Assembly: GCA_965247075.1 (NCBI GenBank) | Contig: CBDFGK010000002.1 | Span: 930,001 to 994,000, forward strand | Source: CBDFGK01 sp965247075 | GTDB lineage: Bacteria > Pseudomonadota > Gammaproteobacteria > Pseudomonadales > Halieaceae | Direction: 5' to 3' | DNA: 64,000 bases | Shown here: positions 17,382 to 25,278 of the stretch, in pieces | Numbering within the stretch: the first letter of the stretch is position 1 | How the letters are laid out: every line of letters starts with the position of its first letter | Position numbers and translations under genes: made by a program | Notes under the pieces: model-generated | The model's input: only the letters and a program-made list of their open reading frames with translations | What the model was told of the DNA's origin: nothing | Database searches by the model: none

Positions 17382-17531
17382 TCACGATGCAGCCCCGTCA
17401 AGGCCAATCCTGTTGAGGCCACCGCAGGAACCCGATATTGGCGCACGACCACGCATCACACCGATTGCCATACCGACAACCACGACAACCACGGCAACCA
17501 ACAGTGCAAAGGATCGCACAGGTTCAATCAT
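17382..17531 (-). pseudogene. Truncated nqrM copy 2 (49 codons)
   Basis: As in copy 1, the cysteine-rich tail is missing (GLDGAAS-stop). It keeps GGLNRIG as in the intact gene and has a 9-bp in-frame expansion in the transmembrane segment (extra Val codons), which lengthens the hydrophobic run to a VVVVVV-type stretch. The upstream GAAA context is altered. Confidence 0.68.
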
Positions 17532-17666
17532 TTTCCCGCTTCCCTGTTAGCCCAATGGCCGGCGCCTGCGCTTTTTTGGCTGATCGTTGGCTGAGGATTT
17601 ACCCGGTGCTGTCCCCCACGCTGAACAATGCGGTATACTGCACGGCAATGTTGCGTGGAGATAGCC

Positions 17667-17927
17667 ATGTCCCCTGAAATTCTGACCATCCTTGGTATGA
17701 CAGCGACCCTCCTGATTGCCACTTGGACCATGAACCGCTCACTGCGGGCCGATCTGCGCGCAGACATGCTCCGGCTTGAAGACAGGGTGGATACCCGCTT
17801 TGAAGCCGTGGATGTAAAAATCGACGCCCTGCGCGAAGCCCAACACGGGCTTGATAACCGCATGGCCCGCCTCGAAGGGCTGATGCAGGGACTCAGGGAA
17901 GCCATCGTCGCCCGCTCGGCGGCCTGA
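17667..17927 (+). CDS. Array coiled-coil membrane protein 3 (86 aa)
   Basis: It has the same helix and tail. The middle reads RADMLRLEDRVDTRFEAVDVKIDAL. The stop TGA at 17925-17927 is followed immediately by the IS end scar instead of the usual GTGTGTCGG spacer, so a deletion that removed the neighbouring nqrM copy and most of an IS stopped exactly at this gene's end. The coding region is intact, and the start context (GGAGATAGCC-ATG) is unchanged. Confidence 0.68.
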   Translation: MSPEILTILGMTATLLIATWTMNRSLRADLRADMLRLEDRVDTRFEAVDVKIDALREAQHGLDNRMARLEGLMQGLREAIVARSAA

Positions 17928-18034
17928 TGTCCGCTGCGCCATCGATAACGGGCGCCTCAACAAGGCTTCCCGACACCGCCCAAAGCGGACAACTCATGTG
18001 TTCTAAAACCGGACATTTCTATTTGTTGCTAACA
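17928..18034 (+). mobile_element. Solo right end of the ISNCY/IS1202-like element
   Basis: These 107 bases match 5485-5591 at about 90 percent (TGTCCGCTGCGCC at one end, CATTTCTATTTGTTGC and TAACA at the other). To the right, normal array sequence resumes at GGATTTACCCGG. To the left, the coil gene 3 stop abuts it. An IS once sat in the spacer of the array, and all but its right tail was later deleted together with a truncated nqrM copy. Confidence 0.75.
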
Positions 18035-18106
18035 GGATTTACCCGGTGCTGTCCCCCACGCTGAACAATGCGGTATACTGCACGGCAATGTTGCGTGGAG
18101 ATAGCC

Positions 18107-18334
18107 ATGTCCCCTGAAATTCTGACCATCCTTGGTATGACAGCGACCATCCTGATTGCCACTTGGACCATGAACCGGTCACTGCGCACAGAACTGCGTG
18201 AAGACATCATAGCGGTACGTGGAGAGATCGACGCCCTGCGCGAAGCCCAACACGGGCTTGATAACCGCATGGCCGGCCTCGAAGGACTGATGCAGGGACT
18301 CAAGGAAGCGATTGTCGCCCGCTCGGCGGCCTGA
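18107..18334 (+). CDS. Array coiled-coil membrane protein 4 (75 aa)
   Basis: This is the shortest family member. The transmembrane N-terminus is followed by RTELREDIIAVRGEIDALREAQHG in outline and the common tail. It has only one VRGEI-type heptad, the unit that is expanded to four in copy 6. Its upstream region begins at the IS scar, but the promoter-like TATACT box and GGAGA site remain. Confidence 0.66.
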   Translation: MSPEILTILGMTATILIATWTMNRSLRTELREDIIAVRGEIDALREAQHGLDNRMAGLEGLMQGLKEAIVARSAA

Positions 18335-18368
18335 GTGTGTCGGTCTGTGGCCGCGTTGTCTCGGCGCG

Positions 18369-18509
18369 TCACGATGCAGCCCCGTCAAGGCCAATTTTGT
18401 TGGGGCCGCCGCAGGAACCTGATATTGGCGCACGACCACGCATCACACCGATTGCCATACCGGCGACCACGGCAACCAACAGTGCAAAGGATCGCACAGG
18501 TTCAATCAT
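18369..18509 (-). pseudogene. Truncated nqrM copy 3 (46 codons)
   Basis: It is practically identical to copy 1, with GGPNKIGLDGAAS-stop in place of the cysteine cluster. It is divergent from array gene 5 and downstream of gene 4 on the other strand. The near-identity among copies 1, 3 and 4 suggests recent duplication or ongoing gene conversion of the whole cassette. Confidence 0.68.
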
Positions 18510-18644
18510 TTTCTCACTGCCCTGTTAGCCCAATGGCCGGCGCCTGCGCTTTTTTGGCTGATCGTTGGCCGAGGATTTACCCGGTGCTGTCCCCCACGCT
18601 GAACAATGCGGTACACTGCACGGCAATGTTGCGTGGAGATAGCC

Positions 18645-18947
18645 ATGTCCCCTGAAATTCTGACCATCCTTGGTATGACAGCAACCCTCCTGATTGCCAC
18701 TTGGACGATGAACCGGTCACTGCGCACAGAACTGCGTGAAGACATGCTCCGGCTTGAAGACAGAGTGGATGCCCGCTTTGAAGCCGTGGATGCCCGCTTT
18801 GAAGCCATGGATGCCCGCTTTGATTCTGTGCATTCCGAAATCCACGATCTGCGCGAAGCCCTGCACGGGCTTGACAAGCGCATGGCCGGTCTTGAAGGGC
18901 TGATGCAGGGACTCAGGGAAGCCATCGTCGCCCGCTCGGTGGCCTGA
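18645..18947 (+). CDS. Array coiled-coil membrane protein 5 (100 aa)
   Basis: It carries the family N-terminus and tail, with a middle of three heptad-length units VDARFEA, VDARFEA and MDARFDS encoded by 21-bp repeats at 18765-18827. The 33-bp seed of copy 2 is here shortened to 21 bp. The -10-like box is TACACT instead of TATACT, so transcription may differ. The tail has ALHGLDKRM instead of AQHGLDNRM. Confidence 0.68.
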   Translation: MSPEILTILGMTATLLIATWTMNRSLRTELREDMLRLEDRVDARFEAVDARFEAMDARFDSVHSEIHDLREALHGLDKRMAGLEGLMQGLREAIVARSVA

Positions 18948-18981
18948 GTGTGTCGGTCTGTGGCCGCGTTGTCTCGGCGCG

Positions 18982-19122
18982 TCACGATGCAGCCCCGTCA
19001 AGGCCAATTTTGTTGGGGCCGCCGCAGGAACCTGATATTGGCGCACGACCACGCATCACACCGATTGCCATACCGGCGACCACGGCAACCAACAGTGCAA
19101 AGGATCGCACAGGTTCAATCAT
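18982..19122 (-). pseudogene. Truncated nqrM copy 4 (46 codons)
   Basis: It has the same organisation as copies 1 and 3: an intact start, transmembrane helix and SCGG motif, and an early stop after GLDGAAS. It lies between array genes 5 and 6. No cysteine cluster can be found in any frame behind it. Confidence 0.68.
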
Positions 19123-19257
19123 TTTCTCACTGCCCTGTTAGCCCAATGGCCGGCGCCTGCGCTTTTTCGGCTGATCGTTTGCTGAGGATTTACCCGGTGC
19201 TGTCCCCCACGCTGAACAATGCGGTATACTGCCCGGCAATATTGCGTGGAGATAGCC

Positions 19258-19548
19258 ATGTCCCCTGAAATTCTGACCATCCTTGGTATGACAGCAACCC
19301 TCCTGATTGCCACTTGGACCATGAACCGCTCACTGCGCACAGAACTGCGTGAAGACATCATAGAGGTACGTGAAGAGATTAAAGAGGTCCGTGGAGAGAT
19401 CAAAGAGGTCCGTGGAGAGATCAAAGAGGTCCGTGGAGAGATCGACGCCCTGCGCGAAGCCCAACACGGGCTTGATAACCGCATGGCCCGCCTCGAAGGG
19501 CTGATGCAGGGACTCAAGGAAGCTATCGTCGCCCGCTCGGTGGCCTGA
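19258..19548 (+). CDS. Array coiled-coil membrane protein 6 (96 aa)
   Basis: The middle of this copy is four heptads of the type IKEVRGE, encoded by 21-bp repeats at 19360-19443, of which the last three are identical. The N-terminal helix, GGAGA site and tail are as in the other copies. The promoter region reads CCCGGCAATATTGCG instead of CACGGCAATGTTGCG. It is the last complete unit; the spacer behind it keeps only about 45 bases of the common sequence before unrelated DNA begins. Confidence 0.68.
   Translation: MSPEILTILGMTATLLIATWTMNRSLRTELREDIIEVREEIKEVRGEIKEVRGEIKEVRGEIDALREAQHGLDNRMARLEGLMQGLKEAIVARSVA
19360..19443 (+). repeat. 21-bp in-frame direct repeats, four copies
   Basis: The unit AAAGAGGTCCGTGGAGAGAT plus C occurs three times without change (19381-19401, 19402-19422, 19423-19443) after one diverged copy (19360-19380). 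It encodes the heptad KEVRGEI, so each copy adds two helical turns to the coil. Confidence 0.9.
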
Positions 19549-19768
19549 GTGCTTCGGTCTGTGGCCGCGTTGTCTCGGCGCGTCACGATGCAGCCCCCGG
19601 CCCTTGTTCCATCGGCAATCGCTATGAAGATGAATGATAATGAAGCGGCTAAACGGCTGAAGGAAGCTAAACAACAACTCTTTAAAACCATTACTGAACA
19701 GAACTATCAGGCTGCATAGTGGTGACCCTTACAGCCACTATCAAAACCCAGAGTTCAGTATCATTTGG
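19549..19768 (+). other. Right border of the array; no supported gene
   Basis: The common spacer ends near 19593. After that a short open frame from 19623 (MKMNDNEAAKRLKEAKQQLF and so on, 31 codons, stop at 19716-19718) shows coil-like composition and may be the tail of a lost gene, but nothing supports it as a real gene. The nitroreductase of the next operon ends at 19769 on the other strand. Confidence 0.4.
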
Positions 19769-20470
19769 TTATTGGAATATACTCCGGTTGTGGAAGTGAA
19801 CGATGTCGCTGAGTGCGCCGCGATCGGTGCGGGCATCGTTGATGGGGTTCTGCGTATCTTCAAAGCCGAAGGAGATTCCAAATACCAGCTTGTTGCCGGC
19901 ATCTATGCCCAGGCTGGAGCGCACCAGGTCAGCCTGAAAACTCAGTGCGGTTTGCGGGCAACAGGCCAGTCCATGTGCCACCATAGACAGCATCAGGGTT
20001 TGCGCATACATACCCAGGTCACAGGCCTCGCGCAAACCAAAGGGCTTCGGCAAAAACAAAAAGGCCACATGCGGCGCATCAAAAAAGGCGAAGTTACGCA
20101 TAAAAACCTCGTTGCGCTTGTCCTTTTCTTCACGCTTGATACCAACGGCATCATAGAGTGCGTGCGCAGCGCCGTACTGCCGGTCCCTGTACACACCGTC
20201 GTAGCTGCCGTCGTAGGGAAAGTCCATGGTGAACTCACCCTTCATAAAGGCGGCCGGCATCTCGGCGCGCAAGGTTTCGATGGCGTCTCCCGAGGCCACA
20301 TGTACTTGCCAGGGCTGGGTGTTGCAGTTGGAGGGAGCGCGCAGCGATAGCGTGAACAGCTTTTCCAGCAGTTGTGCGGGTACGGGTTCGGGTTTAAAGC
20401 CGCGTGCAGATTTACGTGTATTGACGATAGCGGCGTAAATATCGGCGTGGCCGGTGGGTAGTTCTGACAT
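19769..20470 (-). CDS. Nitroreductase-family FMN oxidoreductase
   Basis: The 233-residue protein belongs to the nitroreductase fold. RKSARGFKPEPVP at the N-terminus and RAPSNCNTQPWQVHVASG give the FMN phosphate and isoalloxazine contacts, and the C-terminal half has HGLACCPQTAL and VFGISFGFED. The substrate is not predictable from sequence. The gene begins 2 bp after the racemase stop and closes the minus-strand CoA operon, so it may act on an unsaturated or ring-derived intermediate of that pathway (inference). Confidence 0.85.
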   Translation of the reverse strand: MSELPTGHADIYAAIVNTRKSARGFKPEPVPAQLLEKLFTLSLRAPSNCNTQPWQVHVASGDAIETLRAEMPAAFMKGEFTMDFPYDGSYDGVYRDRQYGAAHALYDAVGIKREEKDKRNEVFMRNFAFFDAPHVAFLFLPKPFGLREACDLGMYAQTLMLSMVAHGLACCPQTALSFQADLVRSSLGIDAGNKLVFGISFGFEDTQNPINDARTDRGALSDIVHFHNRSIFQ

Positions 20471-20472
20471 GA

Positions 20473-21639
20473 TTAACCAATTGCTCCAGCTATTTTCAGG
20501 TTGGCAATAGTATCAGTATCGAAGCCAAGTTCGGCCAAAATAGTATCGGTGTCATGGCCGGGTGACACCGGTTTGCAGCCAACGTTACCGGGCGTGCGGC
20601 TGAAGCGCGGCGCCGGGGCTGTCTGCCGGCAGCCTTCTACATCTACAAACGAACCACGCGCCTTGTTGTGCGGATGCTGCGGCGCCTCCGCCACCGTGAG
20701 TACCGGCGCGTAACACACATCGGTGCCCTCCATGATTTCATTCCACTGCTCACGGCTTTTGGTTTTAAAGCGCGCGGCGATTTTCTCTTTCAGCGCTGGC
20801 CATTTGGCCTTGTCAAACTGCACCATAAAATCCATCTTGCCGTCTTCGCCCAACAACTCGGGCAACTCCAGCTTCTCTGCCAGCAGTGCGTAAAACTGCG
20901 GCTCGATGGAGCCGATAGAGACCCACTCTCCATCTGCACATTGATACGTGTCGTAGTAATGGGAACCGCCATCGAGCATATTGCTCTGCCGCCGGTTACC
21001 ATCCCACATGCCTATACCCTCAAAACCCTGGATGGCGGCCATCAGTGAAATCACCCCATCGGTAATGGCTACATCGACCACCTGGCCCTGGCCAGAGCGA
21101 TTGCACTCGAGCAGCGCCGACAGTATGCCCATCACCAGATACATAGAGCCGCCGCCAAAATCGCCCACCAGATTCAGAGGCGGTACCGGGCCAGAATCGG
21201 CGCGGCCGATGGAGGCTAATGCCCCGGTTATCGCGATGTAGTTAATATCGTGGCCGGCGGCATGCGATAAAGGCCCGTCCTGCCCCCAGCCGGTCATGCG
21301 TGCGTAGACCAGCCTGGCATTGCGCGCCAGGCAGACATCGGGACCCAGACCGAGTTTTTCCATAACGCCGGGACGAAAGCCCTCCACAACGACGTCGGCA
21401 CCCGCGATCAATTTGAGTACCACCTCAACGCCTTCGGCATTTGTAAGGTCTACCGCGATCGAGCGTCGCCCGCGCTGCAATACATCCGCCGGGCTGTCGG
21501 TAGCGCTCATGACTCCGCCACCCGGTCGGTCCACGCGTATCACCTCGGCGCCAAGGTCGGCCAGCAACATGCAGGCAAAGGGCGCCGGGCCGATACCGGC
21601 CATCTCAATAATTTTTAGACCCGACAGGGGTCCGGACAC
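20473..21639 (-). CDS. CoA-transferase family III, likely alpha-methylacyl-CoA racemase
   Basis: The predicted 388-residue enzyme interconverts the (R)- and (S)-2-methylacyl-CoA forms needed before beta-oxidation of sterol-like or isoprenoid side chains. The GTG at 21639 was chosen because GGAG lies 9 bases upstream and it starts 4 bp after the crotonase stop; a longer frame would overlap that gene. The N-terminus SGPLSGLKIIEMAGIGPAPF and the block MLLADLGAEVIRVDRP are typical of racemases. The probable catalytic His (GHDINYIAITG) and Asp (LVGDFGGGSMYL) are present. Other family III CoA-transferases share this fold, so the substrate assignment rests on these motifs and on the context. Confidence 0.82.
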   Translation of the reverse strand: MSGPLSGLKIIEMAGIGPAPFACMLLADLGAEVIRVDRPGGGVMSATDSPADVLQRGRRSIAVDLTNAEGVEVVLKLIAGADVVVEGFRPGVMEKLGLGPDVCLARNARLVYARMTGWGQDGPLSHAAGHDINYIAITGALASIGRADSGPVPPLNLVGDFGGGSMYLVMGILSALLECNRSGQGQVVDVAITDGVISLMAAIQGFEGIGMWDGNRRQSNMLDGGSHYYDTYQCADGEWVSIGSIEPQFYALLAEKLELPELLGEDGKMDFMVQFDKAKWPALKEKIAARFKTKSREQWNEIMEGTDVCYAPVLTVAEAPQHPHNKARGSFVDVEGCRQTAPAPRFSRTPGNVGCKPVSPGHDTDTILAELGFDTDTIANLKIAGAIG

Positions 21640-21643
21640 AGGC

Positions 21644-22462
21644 TTATGCTCCGGTGAACCGGGCGGGACGTTTTTCCTTGAAGGCTCGCATGCCCTCTTT
21701 AGCATCAGCGGAAGCGAATACCGGGCCTGCCAGCTCGTCCGAAGCCAGCATAGCCTCGTCTTCTTCCATACATTCCTGATGTTGGCGCAGGGACCGCGTT
21801 ACCGCCTGCACTGCCAGCGGCCCGTTCTCACAAATGCGTGCGGCAATTTTCCTGGCCTCGGCCAGGGTTTCACCCTTGGGCACCACGCGGTTGATCAGCC
21901 CAAAATCCAAGGCTTGTTGGGCAGTGACGTGCTCACCACAGAGGAGGATTTCCGCCGCCAGGCAATAGGGTATCTGACGCCGCAGGCGAATCGTGGAACC
22001 CGACATGGGGTACAAGCCGCGGGCCACTTCAGTCACACCAAATATGGAATCCTCTGCGCCGACACGAATATCCGTGCCCTGTAAAATTTCCGTGCCACCG
22101 GCCAGGGCATAGCCCTCTACCGCCAGAATCAACGGCTTGCAGGGACGGTTGTCGCGCAACAATGCCTGCCAGTGGATATTGGGCACTGTCGCCATCAACG
22201 CCATAAATTCTTCAGCGGAGCGATGTTCACCATCGGCACCGGCCTTGAGATCCATGCCGGCGCAAAAGGTAGCGCCGTTGGCGGTGAGAATTGCGCAATA
22301 CAGTTCGTCGTCTTCATCGAGACGGCGCCAGGCTTTGTACATACCCAATAACATTTCCGGGCTGAAGGCATTTTTGGCTTCCGGCCGATTGAGGGTCACG
22401 ATGAGTACATTGCCCTCTTTTTCGACAATGCAGTTTTTGGTGCTGATGTCCAGTTCGGGCAT
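21644..22462 (-). CDS. Enoyl-CoA hydratase (crotonase family)
   Basis: The 272-residue enzyme hydrates a 2-enoyl-CoA. The start MPELDIS at 22462 follows AAGGAGA, whereas an upstream in-frame Met lacks a site. Both catalytic glutamates appear present, in GYALAGGTEILQG and FGVTEVARGLYPMSG, and the oxyanion-hole segment is FCAGMDLKAG. Length and motifs resemble EchA-type hydratases of sterol degradation clusters. It lies between the acyl-CoA synthetase and the racemase genes with short gaps. Confidence 0.88.
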   Translation of the reverse strand: MPELDISTKNCIVEKEGNVLIVTLNRPEAKNAFSPEMLLGMYKAWRRLDEDDELYCAILTANGATFCAGMDLKAGADGEHRSAEEFMALMATVPNIHWQALLRDNRPCKPLILAVEGYALAGGTEILQGTDIRVGAEDSIFGVTEVARGLYPMSGSTIRLRRQIPYCLAAEILLCGEHVTAQQALDFGLINRVVPKGETLAEARKIAARICENGPLAVQAVTRSLRQHQECMEEDEAMLASDELAGPVFASADAKEGMRAFKEKRPARFTGA

Positions 22463-22473
22463 TTGTTTTCTCC

Positions 22474-24111
22474 TTAATCGGTGACGAGGCATGCGCCGCT
22501 CAGGGCGATCTCCTTGGCTTTGGGATAGGCGGGTTTACCACTGGGTGCCCTGGGCACTTCCGCTACTACATGTAACTCACGCGGAATTTTGTAGCCGGCG
22601 ATATGCTTGCGCGCCTCTTGCTGCAGTTCGGCCAGGCTGACACTGGCGCCGGAACGTGTCGCGATCACGGCGGTCACTTTGCTACCAAAACGCTTATCCG
22701 GCGTATCTACTACCAGACAGTCAAATACATCGGGATGCGACTTAAGCGCCTGCTCCACCTCTTCGGGAAAAATCTTCTCGCCACCGGAGTTAATGCAATT
22801 GGAACCGCGGCCATACACCGTAATTGAGCCATCTTGTTCCAGGCGGGCTTCATCGCCGGTCAGCAACCAGGTCTTGCCCTCGACCTGGACAAAGGTTTTG
22901 GCAGTCTTCTCCGGGTCGCCGTAATAACCGGTGGGTATGTAACCGGAGCGGGCAAAAACACCCATTTCACCCGCCTGTACATGACGGTGAGGCTGCCCCT
23001 CCACATCGGTAATCACATCCATAAAATCAGACTGCAAGACATTGCCCAGGCCCTTTTCGGCCGATTTCCTTGCGCCGGAATCAAAACCCATATTGCCGGA
23101 CTCAGACGAACCAAAGGAATTCATGATAAGTACATTGGGGAACAAGTCCTTGAATTCCTGCTGCTTGGAATCGGAAAAAACAGCACCGCCTGAGCCCACG
23201 CTAAAGACGCTGCTCAGCTCCCAGCGCTGCGGGTCAGCCTTGAGGGCATCCAGCAACGGTATGGCCATGGCGTCTCCTACAATGGAGAGTGAATTCACTT
23301 TTTCCCGCTCAACCACATCCCATACCCGGCTGCCGTCCAGGGAGCGATCGGCACTCAATACCAGAGTATTACCGGCCAATAATTGAATACAGGCATACCA
23401 CCAGCAGGCACCGTGCATTAACGGCGCCAGCGCCATACCAACGATGGGAAAGTCGCCGATGCGCCCGGCAATTTGCTCCGACTCGGTAATGGGGCCATCG
23501 GGGTGAAACCAGCCGCCACCACCCAGTGCGGCATAAAACAGACTCTTGTGCGGCCACATCACACCCTTGGGCATGCCGGTAGTGCCACCGGTGTAAAGCA
23601 AAAACAGATCATCATCGCTACGCTCACCAAAATTGCGTTCAGTGCTTTGGCCCTCAATAGCTGCCTCGTATGACAGTGCGCCAATGGTCGACAGATCTGC
23701 CTCGCTGTCATCGTCAACCGCAACAAAGGCTTTCAGGTCCGGAGCCGACTCTCGAATCTCAGCAATATGCGGCACAAATTCGCGGTGATGTACGCAGGCA
23801 ACCAGATCCGCGTTATCAAAGATATAGAGCAACTCCTCCTGCACGTAGCGATAGTTGACGTTGACCGGCACGGCGCGCAACTTGAAGCAAGCCATCATCG
23901 CTTCCAGGTACTCGTTGCAGTTGTACAGGTACAAACCGACATGGTCACCGGGGCCTACTCCGCGACTGGCCAAATAGTGGGCGAGTTGATTGGCACGCTG
24001 ATCCAGTTGGGCAAATGTGGCCCTGGCATCGGCGCACACCAGCGCGTCGCGGTTGGGAACCCTGTCTGCCACCATTTCGAACATATCGGCCAAATTAAAC
24101 GCTTTTTTCAT
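22474..24111 (-). CDS. Acyl-CoA synthetase, FadD19/FadD17-like
   Basis: The 545-residue AMP-forming ligase activates a carboxylic acid to its CoA thioester. It shows the P-loop-like YTGGTTGMPKGVMWPH (about residues 173-188), the A5 region NSFGSSESGNMGF, the A8 region GRGSNCINSGGEKIFPEEVE, and the C-terminal lysine region APSGKPAYPKAKEIAL. The GGTTGMPKGVMW form is typical of the FadD19 group that activates sterol side-chain acids in actinobacteria. It starts 3 bp after the upstream thiolase homologue. The exact substrate is inference. Confidence 0.88.
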   Translation of the reverse strand: MKKAFNLADMFEMVADRVPNRDALVCADARATFAQLDQRANQLAHYLASRGVGPGDHVGLYLYNCNEYLEAMMACFKLRAVPVNVNYRYVQEELLYIFDNADLVACVHHREFVPHIAEIRESAPDLKAFVAVDDDSEADLSTIGALSYEAAIEGQSTERNFGERSDDDLFLLYTGGTTGMPKGVMWPHKSLFYAALGGGGWFHPDGPITESEQIAGRIGDFPIVGMALAPLMHGACWWYACIQLLAGNTLVLSADRSLDGSRVWDVVEREKVNSLSIVGDAMAIPLLDALKADPQRWELSSVFSVGSGGAVFSDSKQQEFKDLFPNVLIMNSFGSSESGNMGFDSGARKSAEKGLGNVLQSDFMDVITDVEGQPHRHVQAGEMGVFARSGYIPTGYYGDPEKTAKTFVQVEGKTWLLTGDEARLEQDGSITVYGRGSNCINSGGEKIFPEEVEQALKSHPDVFDCLVVDTPDKRFGSKVTAVIATRSGASVSLAELQQEARKHIAGYKIPRELHVVAEVPRAPSGKPAYPKAKEIALSGACLVTD

Positions 24112-24114
24112 AAC

Positions 24115-25278
24115 TTAACCCTTCTCTGAACTGACTACCCACATGGCGAAGAACTGGGCTCCGCCACCGTAGGCATGACCCAGCGCGATTTTGGCGCCGG
24201 CCACCTGGTGATCACCGGCGTCACCGCGCACCTGCCTGGCCGCCTCCGCAAAGCGGATCATGCCGGAGGCACCAATAGCGTTGGATGAAAGCACCCCACC
24301 GGAGCAGTTCCAGGGTATGTCGCCGCCCTCATCGAGTGAGGTTGCGCCGGCCATAGTAAGCTCCCAGCCCCTGCCCTCTTCGGCAAAACCCAGGTTCTCC
24401 AGCCACATCGGTTCATACCAGGAAAAGGGCACATACACCTCCGCGCAATCGAAATCCTTGCGCGGATTGCCAATACCGGCCTGTTGGTAAACATCGGCGG
24501 CGCAATCGCGACCGGCCTGGGGATTGACCTCTTCGCGCCCGGCATACATGGTGGGTTCTGAGCGCATGGCCACGCCGCGAATCCAGGCCGGCTTGTGCGG
24601 CGATTGGGACACCAGGCTTTCATCACAGATCACCATGGCACAGGCGCCATCGGAAGACGGACAGCTCTCCAGAAAACGAATGGGGTCCCACAGCATGGGT
24701 GACTCTTCCACCTCTGCCATGGTGATGTCCGGCATCTGCAAATGGGCCAGCGGGTTTTTCGAGCCGTGCAAACGGTCCTTGGTCGCCACTTTAATGCCGA
24801 CGTTATAGGGCGCTTCCGAGCGGCGCATATACTCGCGAATAATGGGCGCAAAATAGCCGCCGGCACCGGCGTTTACATGGGGCGAGAACGGCTGCGGGTT
24901 GGACAGCGCCCACATGGCGTTGGATTCTGATTGTTTCTCAAAAGTGACCGTCAACACGCGTTTACAGGTGCCGCTCTGCACGTGTGAAGCTGCCACCAGC
25001 GCCGTTGATCCCCCCACCGAACCGGCTGTATGCACGCGCAGCATGGGTTTGCCGTTACCGCCCAGTGCATCGCTCAGGTACAGCTCCGGCATGACAACAC
25101 CCTCGAACATATCCGGGGCCTTGCCGATAATTACCGCATCGACATCATCCCAGCCTACATCCGCATCCTGCAGGGCGTTAAGTGCCGCTTCGTGCACCAG
25201 GCCGGCGATAGATACATCCTGGCGTCGGGTCTGGTATTTGGTCTGGCCAATGCCAACCACTGCTGCCAAATTAGCCAT
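24115..25278 (-). CDS. Thiolase-fold lipid-transfer-type protein, catalytic Cys missing
   Basis: The 387-residue protein belongs to the SCP2-thiolase-like (Ltp) family. The usual nucleophilic cysteine is not seen; the corresponding segment reads HTAGSVGGSTALVAA. The C-terminal GxCGHP-like block is LGHAYGGGAQFFAMW, also without Cys. Family members with this change act as retro-aldolases on sterol side-chain intermediates together with a DUF35 partner (Ltp2/ChsH2 precedent), rather than as thiolases. The ATG overlaps the stop of the upstream thiolase homologue by one base (TAATG), which shows translational coupling. Confidence 0.85.
   Translation of the reverse strand: MANLAAVVGIGQTKYQTRRQDVSIAGLVHEAALNALQDADVGWDDVDAVIIGKAPDMFEGVVMPELYLSDALGGNGKPMLRVHTAGSVGGSTALVAASHVQSGTCKRVLTVTFEKQSESNAMWALSNPQPFSPHVNAGAGGYFAPIIREYMRRSEAPYNVGIKVATKDRLHGSKNPLAHLQMPDITMAEVEESPMLWDPIRFLESCPSSDGACAMVICDESLVSQSPHKPAWIRGVAMRSEPTMYAGREEVNPQAGRDCAADVYQQAGIGNPRKDFDCAEVYVPFSWYEPMWLENLGFAEEGRGWELTMAGATSLDEGGDIPWNCSGGVLSSNAIGASGMIRFAEAARQVRGDAGDHQVAGAKIALGHAYGGGAQFFAMWVVSSEKG

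Larger units (their letters stand above)
16336..19590. repeat. Tandem array of divergent nqrM-fragment / coiled-coil cassettes
   Basis: Six units of about 440-635 bp repeat head to tail. Each holds a plus-strand coiled-coil gene (starts at 16474, 17033, 17667, 18107, 18645 and 19258). The plus-strand spacer between units carries a minus-strand shortened nqrM, except after the third gene, where an IS scar has replaced it. The spacer and the promoter/start region (GCTGTCCCCCACGCTG to the ATG) are nearly identical between units, while the middle of each coil gene differs. The single full-length nqrM at the left end identifies the founder cassette. Confidence 0.85.

Noticed and set aside
16335..19691. 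Minus-strand frames of 117-190 codons across each array unit
   Set aside because: They run antisense through the coil genes, whose starts and heptad patterns are conserved. The supported minus-strand signal is only the short nqrM-like segment in each spacer, which uses another frame.
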